NCBI RefSeq assembly: GCF_000745345.1
Contig: NZ_JQNR01000004.1
Location: 1,302,001-1,366,000 of the forward strand
Length of the DNA: 64,000 nt
Direction of reading: 5' to 3'
Source of the DNA: Actinacidiphila yeochonensis CN732
GTDB taxonomy: Bacteria; Actinomycetota; Actinomycetes; Streptomycetales; Streptomycetaceae
Below the pieces are notes generated by a model. That model did no database searches. It saw only the letters and a list, made by a program, of their open reading frames with translations, and was not told the DNA's origin. A program made the position numbers and the translations under genes. Below are positions 40,701 to 52,032 of this stretch, in pieces; position 1 is the first letter of the stretch; each line of letters opens with the position of its first letter.

Positions 40701-43312
40701 GGTCCGCTCGCCCAGCGCCGTCCAGTCGACGTCGGCGCCGCGTTCCCACAGCCGGGCGACGGCGGTGAGCCGGGCAGGGGGCTCGCCGCCCCCGCCGCGG
40801 GGCCCTCCGAGCACCGGAAGGACCAGCCGGTCCCCGCCGAGGGTGCGGCGGGCGAAGCCGGACAGCGCGGTGCCCGGGCCCGCCTCCAGCAGCGCGGCGG
40901 AGTCCGGCAGGGCCCGCAGGGCGTCCGCGAAGCGGACGGCCTCCCGGAGCTGGCGAGCCCAGTACCGGGGCGAGGACGCCTCCTCGGCGGTGAGCAGCCG
41001 ACCGGTCAGGGAGGAGACGACGGGGATCTTCGGTTCCTGGACGGGCGTATCGGCGACGAGCGCGGCGAAGTCGTCGAGCAGCGCGTCGGCGTGGCGGCTG
41101 TGGAAGGCGTGCCGGACGGACAGCGGGCGGGCCGTCACACCGTGCTCGGCGAGCACCTCCCGCAGCTCTTCGACGGCGGCCGGCTCACCGGCCGCCACAC
41201 AGCGGTCGGGCGCGTTGACGGCGGCGATCTCCGGCGGGGACCCCGGGCCGAGCCGGCCCCGGCGCACGCGGTGCCGAGGAGGCGGCGCAGCTCGGCTTCG
41301 GGCAGCGGCACCGCGAGCATCGCTCCCGCCGGCATCCGCCCCATCAGTTCGCCTCGCCGGGCGACCAGCCGCGCGGCATCCGGCAGGGCGAACACCCCGG
41401 CGGCGCAGGCGGCGGACAGTTCGCCGACGCTGTGCCCGGCCAGGGCCGCCGGCCGTACGCCCAGGGCCCTCCACCACTCGGTCAGGGCGTACTCGACGGC
41501 GAACAGGGCAGGCTGGGCGACCTCGGTGCGGTCGAACGCGTCCGGCTGCGAGGGGTCCAGCAGCAGCTCGCGCAGCGGCGCGCCCGTCCACGGCCGAAGG
41601 GCCTCCAGACACCGGTCCAGGGCGGCCCGGAACACCGGCTCCTCCGCGTACGGCTCCGCCGCCATGCCGGGGGTCCCGGCGCCCTGCCCCGGGTAGAGGA
41701 AGGCCACCGCTTCAGGGGTGTCCGCGGCGGGCACGGGATCGCGGCGCGGCGCGGCCGGCGCCGCCGCGCGACCGGGCGCCGCGATGCCGGCTCGGCGCCA
41801 GAGGCGGTGCGTACGCCCGGTCTGCAAGGTGTGCGCGGCGTCGGCGAGGGCCGGGGCGCCGGGCCGCGCGAGCGCCGCGTCCAGCCGTACCGCCAGCTCG
41901 TCCAGCGCCTCCGGGGTACGGGCGGACAGCGGCAGCACCTGCCAGCCGCCGTCCGTGTCCGAGCCCGGTGCCCGGCGGGGCCGCGGCGGGGCGTCCCGAA
42001 GGATCACGTGGGCGTTGGTGCCACCGATGCCGAAGGAGCTCACCCCGGCCGTGCGGGTGCCCTGCCGGCCGGGCCAGGGCTCCGCGGCGGTGAGCACCCG
42101 GAAGCTGCCGGGGTCCAGTCCGGCCGAAGGGCGTTCGAAGTGCGCGGTGGGTAGCAGGGTGCGGTGCTGGAGCGCCAGGACCGTCTTGATCAGTCCGGCC
42201 ATACCGGCACACGTGTCCAGGTGGCCGACGTTCGACTTGACCGATCCGAGCACCCTGCGGGGGTCGGGAGCGTCGGCGAAGACGCGGTCGAGGGCGGCGA
42301 GTTCTATGCGGTCGCCGAGCGCGGTGCCGGTGCCGTGCGCCTCAAGGCAGGAGATGTCCTCGGGGCCGACAGCGGCGACGGACTGCGCGGCGGCGATCAC
42401 CCGGACCTGGCCTTCCAGGCCCGGCGCGGTGAAGCCGACCTTGCGGCCGCCGTCGTTGTTCACCGCCGAGCCGAGCAGGACGGCCCGCACCGTGTCGCCG
42501 TTCGCGACGGCGTCGTCGAGCCGCTTGAGCACCACGACGCCGACGCCGCCGCCGAAGACGGTGCCGTCGGCGGCGGCGTCGAAGGGGCGGCAGCGGCCGT
42601 CCGCCGACAGGATGCCGCCTTCGGTGTGCAGGTAGCCCAGGCCCTGGGAGACACCCGCGGAGACGGCTCCTGCCAGGGCCACCTCGCACTCGCCGCTGAG
42701 CAGTGCCTCTCCGGCCAGGTGGACGGCCACGAGGGCGGAGGAGCAGGCGCTCTGCACGCTCAGGCTCGGCCCGGTGAGACCGAGCCGGTAGGACGTCTGG
42801 GTGGCCAGGTAGTCCTTGTCGCCGGCGGCCAGCCACTGCATGTCGGCGCGGTCGGCCAGTTCGGCGGCGTGCGGCAGCAGGTGGTGGGTCAGGTAGGAGT
42901 TGAAGCCGGCCGACGCGTAGACACCCACACCGCCCGCGACGTCCTGGACGGGCTGCCCGGCGTCCTCCAGCGCGGTGACCGCGCACTGCAGGAAGAGGCG
43001 GTGCTGAGGGTCCATGAGCGCGGCGTCGCGCGGGGTCACGCCGAAGAACCCGGCGTCGAACTCGTCGATGCCGTCCAGCACCCCCCCGGCCGGGACGAAC
43101 CGCGGGTCGGCCAGGCGGTCGTCCGGAACCCCGAGCGCTGCCAGCTCCTCCCGGGTGCGGAAGGTGACGCTGTCCCGGCCCGCCACCAGGTTCGCCCAGA
43201 AGGTCTCGGCGTCGGGCGCGCCGGGGAACCGGCACGCGAGGCCGGTCACGGCGATCGCGTCCTGCAGGTCCGGTGCGCCGGCGGGGACGTGCCCGGTGTC
43301 CTGACTGGTCAT
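37742..43312 (-). CDS. Type I PKS module KS-AT-KR-DH-ACP (two frame breaks)
   Basis: Starts with ATG at 43312 after AAGGAGA. The KS (about 43260-41990) has SACSSALVAVH, EAHGTGTALGD and KSNVGHLDTCAG. The AT (about 41720-40800) has GHSVGE and RHAFHSRH, a malonyl-type pattern. The KR (about 39790-39210) has TGGMGGIG and QADYAGAN. A DH-like domain (about 39130-38340) and an ACP (FELGADSLAVVQ) follow. The DH catalytic blocks are off-consensus: HRLAEEPVLPG lacks the usual Gly and LLDAATGAV lacks the usual Gln/His. Frame breaks lie near 41237-41250 (in the AT) and 37830-37880. The second restores an ending LARVLHLFRSGEDTQ with a TGA at 37742 overlapping the next GTG. The DH-after-KR order is unusual. 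Confidence 0.8.
39626..39649. repeat. Inverted repeat inside an extra KR segment
   Basis: AGAACCGCG (39626-39634) and its perfect complement (39641-39649) flank a 6-base loop inside the PKS KR coding region. The surrounding 20 or so codons (VIRPKNREPARFCPPG) have no counterpart in ordinary KR domains, which suggests a small inserted palindrome. Confidence 0.55.
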
Positions 43313-43408
43313 TCGACTCTTCTCCTTAGGGGCGCCTTAGGGGGCGGTACGAGCCGCGGTCGCTGTCGCGCGGACGGGGCCGGCCGCCGGCCCCGTCCGC
43401 GCGGGCTC

Positions 43409-46400
43409 TCAGTCGGTGGACGGGCCGCCGGCGCGGCGTGCGGCCCGCCGCCGCTCGTGGTGCCGGCGTCGGCCCTCGGCCGGGGCCGCGTCGTCCTCCG
43501 CGCCGGGCAGCGCCGCGGCCGCCGGCGCGACTGGTGCGGCGCCGTCCAGCGCCTCGGCGAGGTGCCGGACGGTCGGACGGTCGAACATCTCGACGACCGA
43601 CAGCTCCGTACCGAACTCCTCGGTGATCCGGCGCTGTACGCGCACCAGATGGATGGAGGTCGCCCCGGCGTCGAAGAAGTTCGTGTCGAGGCCGATCTCC
43701 CGGCCGTCCAGCACCTCCTGCCACAGGGCCCCGAGCCGCTCCGCGGTGCTGCCGGCGGCGGAGCCGGCTCCCACCCCCTCGACGGCCGGCTCCACGGCGG
43801 TCCGGCCGCCGGCCGGCGGGGCGTCGGAGCGGGCGGCGGACGAGGCCGCGGGGACGGGCCGTGCCGGGGTGCCGTCCAACCGGGCGAGCGCCTCGCGGTC
43901 CACCTTGCCGTTGGCCGACAGCGGCAGCGCCTCGATCAACCGCAGGTGCCGCGGAACCATGTACCCGGGCAGTCGCCGGGCGAGTTCGTCCCGCAGCCCG
44001 GCCACCCACCCGTCCGGGCCCTCCGCGGCGGTGTCCAGGCCCACCGGGAGACCGCCGAACAGCGTGTGCAGCACCGTCTGGTCGTCCTCCAGGCACAGGA
44101 TCTCCCGCAACGCCCCGGCGTACACGTCCCCGATCGGGCACAGGCCGATCCGGCAGTCCGCGGCCCGCTGCCGCAGCAGCTGCGCCATCGCCCCGGCCTC
44201 CAGCAGACCGAAACGGTCGGAGAGTTCGCCGTACACGGGCGTCAGGGCCGCGTTCCGGGCGACCAGGTGGACGGCGAAGCCCGCCTGCCGGGCCAGCGGC
44301 CGGTTGGACTCTCCGAACAGCGCCGGATCGAGGGCCCGTTCGGCGCCCTTGGGCCCGTCCAGCGCCAGCAGGGCGGAGCCGGCCGGGTCGAGGTAGTAGA
44401 CCCCGGCCGCGATCCCCTCGACGCCGCCGTCCCCGACCACCACGTACGTCTGCACGGGGTAGAGGCCGCCGGCCGAACCGTAGGCGTAGCGCGGCACGCC
44501 GTCGTCGTCCTGGCGGGTGAGGACGGTGAGCAACGCGTACAGGTCCGCCGCCGGTACCGGGCCGGTGCCGAACCCGGTGGCCGCGCCGCGCGCGGCGGAC
44601 GCGGCGCGCAGCTCCAGGACGTCGGAGGGCAGCGCGAACGGCAGCACCTCGCGGCCCGCGAGGTCGTCACGCCGCCCCGGCTGGCGAAGCCGGGTCTCCA
44701 GCCTGCGCACCCGCTCGGCGTCGAGGACCGCTGGGGTGGCGGCCCCGGTTCCGCCCGGCGCGGCGCTCCCGGCGACCGGTGCCTCCCGTACGACGTAGGC
44801 CGCGAGCTGGGCGGACGTGCCCGAACCCGTGACGTAGGCGGCGGCCTCCCGGACGCCCTCGGTCCGCACCAGCGCGGCCTCGATCTCACCCAGTTCGATG
44901 CGCATGCCGCGCACCTTGACCTGGGAGCCCTCACGGCCGAGGAACTCCAGGTCGCCGTCCGGCATCAGCCGGGCCATGTCGCCGGTCCGGTAGAGCCGCT
45001 CCCCGGTTGCCGGGTGGGTGGGGAACGCCCGGCCGGTGAGCTCGGGCGCGCCGCGGTAGCCCACGGCGAGACCCACCCCGCCGATGTACAGCGCGCCGGG
45101 CACCCCGGTGGGCCGCAGCCGGAAGGCGTCGTCGAGGACGTACATGGTCTGGTTGCGCATGGGCCGGCCGTAGGGGATGCTCGGCCGCTCCGGGTCGACC
45201 GGGCCGACCGGGTGCAGCACCGACCAGATCGACGCCTCGGTGGCGCCGCCCAGGCTGACCACCTCGGCCCCGGGCGCGACCGACCTGACGGCATCGGGCA
45301 TACCGACGGGAATCCAGTCCCCGCTGAGCAGGACCAGACGCAGACTCCCCACGTCCACCGCCGGGTTGCCGGAGGCGTGCACGAGCAGCATCTCCATCAG
45401 CGCCGGCACGGAGTTCCACACGGTGACGCCGTGATCGGCGACGAGCCGGGCCCACCGGACCGGGTCGCGCTCCTCGCCGGGACCGGGCAGGACGAGCGCC
45501 GCGCCCGCGGCGAGGGTGCCGAAGATGTCGTACACCGACAGGTCGAAGCCCAGGGACGACAGGGCGAACACCCGGTCGTCGGCCGTCACGCCGAACCGCT
45601 CGTTGACGTCGGTGACGGTGTTGAGGGCGCCCCGGTGGTCGGTCATCACGCCCTTGGGCTCGCCGGTGGACCCGGACGTGTAGATCACGTACGCCAGGTC
45701 GCCGGGCGCGGTGGCGGGGCGCGGGTCCCGGCCGGCGTCGGCGGCGGTGCCGGCCGCGACCGCTTCGCCGAACGGGATGACGGCGACCCCCTCCGGCGCC
45801 CGGTCCCCGGCAGGCGCGGAGCCCGGAACGATCAGGGCGGCGGCTCCGGCGTGGGCCAGGGAGGCGGCCACGCGTGCGGCGGGCAGGCCGCTGTCCAGGG
45901 GCAGGTAGGCGCCCCCGGCACGCAGCACCCCGATGGCGGACGCGACCTGCTCCCATCCGCGGTCCGCCAGTACGCCGACGAGGTCGCCGGCCCGGACGCC
46001 GGCCCCGCACAGGGTCCGGGCGACGGCCAGCGAGGCCCGGTCGAGTTCCCCGTAGGTGACCGTGCCGGTGGCGGAGACGACCGCGACGCGGCCCGGCTCC
46101 CGGCGGGCGCGGGCGAGGAACGGCTCGTGCAGCAGGCCGTCCGGGAGCGGACCCGCGGTGTCGTTGAGCGCCGCGTACCGCGCGGCCTGCTCCGGGGGCA
46201 GCACCTCGCGGTGCGGGTCGGTCCAGGCCGCGGGCTCGTCGGCGAGGGAGGCGAGCAGCGCCGTGTACGCGCCGAACATGTCGTCCAGCGCGCTGGGCGC
46301 GAACAGCGCCTCCACGGCGTCCCAGGTGAGCCGGAGCCGGCCGCCGTCCTCCGCGATCTGGTGGTCGAGCCAGACCTGGGGGGTCTGGGTGATCGTGTAC

Positions 46401-49400
46401 GCGACCCGGGCGCCCGGATCCGCCGGGGGAGTGCCGCCCGTGTCCGCGGCGCCCAGTTCGCTGGTGAAGACCACGGGCATGACGGCGTCGGCGACGCCGC
46501 GTCGGCGCGCCAACTCGCCGGCCGCCCACACCCCGCTGACGAGCTGGTGGTCCAGGTCCTCCCAGAGCCGGTCCTGCACCCGGCGGGCGCGGTCCTCGAA
46601 GGAGCCGGCGCCGCCGCCGTCCACCTCCAGCATGGTGAGGGCGGTGAAGTCGCCGACGAGCGCGGGCAGGTCGGGGTGGTCGCCGACCCGGTTGAAGAGG
46701 GTGAGGTTGAGGGTGAACCGGTCGGTCCCCGCCCAGGTGCCGAGCACCGTGGCGTACGCGGCGAGGGCGAGCGCGGACGGGGTGATCCGCGCCGAGGCGG
46801 CCCGCTCCTTCAGCCGGGCCCACACGTCCGCCGCCAGGTACGCCTCGCGGCGCCGGAACCGCGTCTCGGCCAGTTCCTCGGGGCGCCGGGCCAGCGGCAG
46901 CGGGGGCGCGGGCGGCAGGGTGTCCAGCCGGTCGCGCCAGTAGGCGAGGTCGCGCTCCCGCTCGGGACCGCCGCGACGCTCCTGCTCGGCCATCACGTAG
47001 TCCCGGAAGGACAGTTCGAGCGGACGGGGCCGGAACTCCCCGCGGTAGACGGCGAGGAGCTCGCGCAGCAGGATCTGCACGCTGCCGCCGTCGGCGATCA
47101 GGGTGTCGATGCCGAAGTGGACGCGGGCGCCCGTGTCCCCGGTCCGGCTGGCCCGGACGTCGAACAGCGGCCAGGTCTCCGAAGGCAGCACCTGGTGGGA
47201 CATCGCCTCGCGGGTCGCCCGCAGACGGCTCTCGCACGCGGCGGCGTCGAGACCGCGCAGGTCGTCGACCGCCACCCGGTAGTCCGGGACGTCCGCCAGG
47301 ATCCGCTGGGCGCCGTCCGCGTCCACCACGATGCGCAGGGCGTCGTGGCGCCGCACCAGGGCCTGCCAGGCCCGCTCCAGCCGGGGCAGCTCGACGTCGT
47401 CGACGTCGAGCTCGACGTACAGGTGACAGGAGACGTCTCCGCCGACGGTGCCGCTGCGGCCGATCCAGTAGGCGCGCTGCACGTCGGTGAGCGGGAACGG
47501 GTCGTGGCGGTGCTCCGGGTCGGGCCGCAGCACCGCCGCGGCGGGTGCCGCCCCGGCTTCCGGGCCGGCTTCCGGGCCGGCCTGGGCCGCGCCGAGTCCG
47601 TCCACGGCGCGGGCGAGCGCGGCGACGGTGGACGCCTCGAACAGGGTGCGCAGGGGCAGCCGGACGCCGAACGCGCGTCGGATTCCGGCGGCGACCTGGG
47701 CGGCCAGCAGGGAGTGGCCGCCGAGTTCGAAGAAGTCGTCGTGCGCCCCCACCCGTTCCGCGCCCAGGGCGTCCTGCCAGATCTCCGCGATCAGCTTCTC
47801 GGTGGCGGTCGTCGGCGCGATGGGGGCGGCGGCGCTCCTCCCCTCGGGCCCGGGGGCGGGCAGCGCCGCGCGGTCCACCTTTCCGTTGCCGGTCAGCGGC
47901 AGCGCGTCGAGGAGGACGAAATGGGACGGGACGAGGAACGGGGGGAGCACGCGGGCCAGTTCGGCGCGCAGCTCGGCGGCCGTGGGCGGCTCGCCGGGCG
48001 CCTCCGGTACGACGTGGGCGGCGAGGGCCGCGCGGGAGGTGCCGAGGCCGTGCCCGGTGACCACGCACTGGCGTACCGCTGGGAGCGCGGTGAGCGCGGC
48101 CTCCACCTCCCCGGCCTCGACGCGGTAGCCGCGGATCTTCAGCTGGTTGTCGTTGCGGGACAGGTAGCCGAGTCGCCCGTCGCGCAGAACGCGGACGACG
48201 TCTCCGGTGCGGTAGAACCGCATCCCGGTGTCGGCCCCGCCCGGAACGGGTCCGAAACGCTCGGCGGTCAGCTCCGGGCGGTCCAGGTATCCGGCGGTCA
48301 CACCGGCGCCGCCGATGTACATCTCGCCCGGAACACCGACGGGGACCCGGCGGCCGTACGGGTCGAGCACCCGGACCGCGGTGCCGGCGACGGGGCGCCC
48401 GATGGTGACGGCTCCCTCGGCCGGGTCGACGAGGTCGGTGGTGGACCACACGGTGGTCTCGGTCGGCCCGTACATGTTCCGGATCGTGCCGCTGACGTGC
48501 TGCGCGAGCCTGGCGGCGAGGTCGGTGTCCAGCGGCTCGCCGCCCAGCAGCAGCTGCCGGAGCCCACCGAGCGCGGCCGTGTCCGCCTCGTCCAGCAGAG
48601 CGCGGGCGTGCGAGGGGGTGCACTGGAGGTGCGTGACGCGGTGGGCTCGGACGAGTCCGGTGAGGGACACCTCGCCCCGCGGGGCGGTGGGAGCCGCCGA
48701 GGCGGCCCGCTCCCTGAGGGCGGCCAGCCCCGGCAGGGCCCCGATCGCGGCGTCCGCGTCCACGCCGAAGTCCACGAGGCAGGCGATCTCGTCCACTCCG
48801 GCCCCGGCCAGCCGGCGGACCAGGGGCAGCCGGTCCTCGACGGTGCCGATGAGCGAGCTGTCCGCCAGATAGCGGGCACAGGCGTGGTCGAGGAGGGCCT
48901 CCTCGTCGTCGGCCGTGAAGTCCTCGGCCCTGATGTCGACGCCCATGGCACGGGCCATGTTCTCGATCAGACCGACGGAGGAGCGCAGGTAGTCGCGGAA
49001 CGGCTGCCAGGCGTGCCCCCGGACGTCCCCGGCGTCGGCACCGACGAAGGTGTGCAGCATCAGCGTGACATGCGGGCGCCCGGGGTGGCCGGCCCGGTGC
49101 CAGGCGTCCCGGTAGACGGCGACGCGCTCGGCGAGCTCACCGACGCTCTGGCCGAGCAGGTGGGTCAGCAGCCGCACACCGGCCTCGCCCGCTCTGCGGC
49201 AGGTCTCCGGGCTGCCCGACGAGGTGAGCCACACGGGCAGTTCGTCCTGGACCGGGCGGGGCAGCACCCCGACCTCGACGGAGCGTCCGCCCGGGCCCTC
49301 GAAGGCCAGCCGGTCCCCGCGCCAGAGCCTGCGCACCTCGTCGAGCCCCTGGAGGGTGCGGATCTGGCGGTCCTCGTAGGCGTCCTTGGCCAGGACGAAG

Positions 49401-52032
49401 TCGTCCATGTGCCAGCCGGACGCGAACGACAGCCCGACCCGCCCGCCGGACAGGTTGTCGACGACCGACCACTCCTCCGCCACCCGGACGGGGTGGTGGA
49501 GCGGCATGACGACGCTGCCTGCCCGGATGCCGATGTTCCGGGTGGCCGTGGCCACGGCGGCGGCCAGGACGGACGGGGCGGGGAAGGAACCGCCGAAGGC
49601 GTGGAAGTGGCGCTCCGGCAGCCAGACGGCGCTGAACCCCTGCTCGTCACCGAAGCGCGCCCCCTCCATCAGCAGCCGGTACTGCTCCGGTCCGGGCAGG
49701 AGCCGGCTGGAGTCGCTGGCGAAGTAGAAGAGGCTGAACTCCGGTGCGGCGACGTCCCCTTGGGTCTCGTCCGGCACGGGGACGGCGGCGGTGCCCCCCT
49801 CGTCCGGGGTGACGACCACGCGGTGGCCGCGGCTGACCGTCCACAGCAGCTCCAGTACGGAGATGTCGAACGAGATACTGGTGACGGCGAGCCAGGTCAC
49901 CGGCTGTCCGCCGGTGTCCACCACGCGGTCCATCGCGGCCAGGAAGGCCGTGAGGTTGCGGTGCAGGACCACGACGCCCTTGGGCCTGCCGGTGGAGCCA
50001 GAGGTGTGGATGACGTAGGCCGGCGACTCGGGGTCCGCCTCCGGCAGAGCGCCGCCCGCTCCCGCGCCGGCGGTGCCGGCCGGCGCGTCCGCGTCGACCA
50101 GGGGCACCCCGGCGGGGACCGCGTCGGCGGTCGCGAACACCGCGCGGGTCGCCGCGTGCACGAGCACGGCGGCGGGCGTCGCGTCGCCGCACACGTACCG
50201 CAGCCGCTCCAGCGGGTAGTCGGGGTCGAGCGGCAGGTAGGCCGCGCCGGTCATGAGCACGGCGAGCAGCGCGGCCGGCAGGTCGGCGCACCGGCGCATG
50301 CCCACGCCGACCCGGTCGCCCGGCCGGACCCCCGCGGCCCGCAGCAGGTCGGCCATGCCGGCCGCGCGGCCGTGGAGCTCCCGGAAGGTCAGCGAGGCGC
50401 CCGCGCAGACGACGGCTTCGGCGCCCGGACGATCGCGGACGGCCGCAGAGAAGGCGGTGAGCACGTCCGCGGCGCCCTCCGGTACCGGACCGCCGTCCCC
50501 GGCCGCGTCGAGCAGGGCCTGTTCAGCCGGGCTGAGGGCGAGCAGTTCCGACAGCCGCAGCCGCTGGTCGGCCGTGGCACGGCGCAGCACGCGCTCCAGG
50601 GCCTCGACGAGGGTACGCGCGGTGCCCTCGTCGAACAGGTCGCGGCTGTACTCGCAGATCCCCTCGGTGACGTCGCCCTGCCGGGCCAGTTCGAGGCTGA
50701 GGTCGGTCCGGCACAGGCCGTTGTCCAGGTCGACGATCCCCACCTCGACGCCGGGCAGCACGACCGCGCGCTCGGGCACGTTGCGGTAGCCGAACTGCGC
50801 CTGGTAGAGGGGCCCGTGGCTGAGGTCGCGCTCGGGGCTCAGCTCGCGCACGAGCCGCTCGAAGGGGACCTGGGCATGGGCCAGCGCGCCCAGGGCCGTT
50901 TCTCTGACCTGGGCGAGCAGGTCCGCGAAGGAGGGGTCGCCGGACAGGTCCGCCCGCAGGACCAGGCTGTTGACGAACATGCCGACGAGTCCGGCCAGCT
51001 CCGGCCGGTCCCGTCCGGCGGTGGGCACGCCGACGACGACGTCCTCCTGCCCGGAATGGCGCATGAGGACGGCCTGCCAGGCGGCCAGGGTGACCATGAA
51101 CGGCGTCGCCCTGGCCTCCCGGGCGGCCGCCTCGACGGCCTCCGTGAGCCGCGGGTCCAGGGTGAAGCGGACCCGGCCGCCACGGTGTGTCGGCACCGCC
51201 GGGCGCGGCCGGTCGGTCGCGAGGTCGAGCAGCGGTGGCGCGCCGGCCATCCGCTCGCGCCAGTAGGCCAGTTGCTCGGCGAGGTTGTCGTCGGTGAGGT
51301 GGCGGCGCTGCCAGGCGGCCCAGTCGCCGTACTGGAGGGGCAGCGGCGGGTGCGCGGCCGCGGTGCCGTCGAGGTGCGCGCGGTAGCCGGTGCACAGGTC
51401 GTCCACGAGCACGGCCCTGGACCAGGCGTCACCGACCATGTGGTGGTTGACCACGACCAGCAGGGCGTGGTCGGGCGCGGTCCTGATCAGCAGGGCCCGG
51501 AACAGCGGCCCGCCGGTCGGATCGAAGGGTCGGGCGGCCTCCGCCTCGGCCAGCGCCCGTTCGGCGGGCCGGACGCCGTCCTCCTCGGGCCCGGCACCGT
51601 CGTCGTCGCCGGGCCCGAGGTCGACCACGGTCAACACGGACTCCGGGGACGGCAGCACCCGCTGCACCGGGGTGCCGTCGGCGGGGTCGACGACGGTGCG
51701 CAGCGCCTCGTGGCGGTCGACCAGCGCGGTGAGCGCCGCGTCGAGCGCGGCAAGGTCGAGGGGGCCGGCCAGGCGCAGCGCCACGTACTCGTTGTGGACG
51801 ACGAGGCCGGGCATGAGCTGCTCCAGGAACCACAGCCGTTCCTGGCCGAAGGACAGGGGCGCCGGCCGCCGCGCGGGGGTGACGGGCCCCGGGCGGCGTC
51901 GGCCGGCGTGCCGGGGCCGGCGGGCGTCGTGGACGGGGCGGCCGAGCGGCCTCGGCTGCGGGCCTCGAACGCGGCCCGCTGTTCCGGGGTGAGCCGGGCA
52001 AGACGCTCTTCCCGGCCGATGGACTTGGTCAC
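43409..52032 (-). CDS. Two-module NRPS: C-A[monooxygenase]-T-Cy-A(Cys)-Ox-T, thiazole-forming
   Basis: Starts with GTG at 52032, overlapping the PKS stop by GTGA; a frame break near 51860-51885 separates the first 50 residues from the body. The C domain has NHHMVGDAW. The first A domain is split after FDISVLELLW by a luciferase-like FMN monooxygenase (about 49750-48720; FSLFYFASDSS, GGRVGLSFASGWHMDDF). It resumes at MYGPTETTVWS; its code reads D-I-L-Q-L-G-M-V-W-K, glycine-like. T: FELGGHSLLAA. The Cy domain has the DTLIAD motif in place of HHxxxDG. The second A domain reads D-L-Y-N-L-S-L-I-W-K, the cysteine code, and holds an McbC/SagB-type oxidase between A8 and A9 (about 44690-44050; AYGSAGGLYPVQTYVV). 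The last T is FFDAGATSIHLV. Expected product: a thiazole from Cys attached to an oxidised Gly. Confidence 0.88.
47555..47578. repeat. 12-bp tandem repeat in the T-Cy linker
   Basis: Two exact copies of GGCTTCCGGGCC plus a partial third encode Ala-Gly-Pro-Glu units in the linker between the first T domain and the Cy domain. This is a flexible linker prone to copy-number change. Confidence 0.7.
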
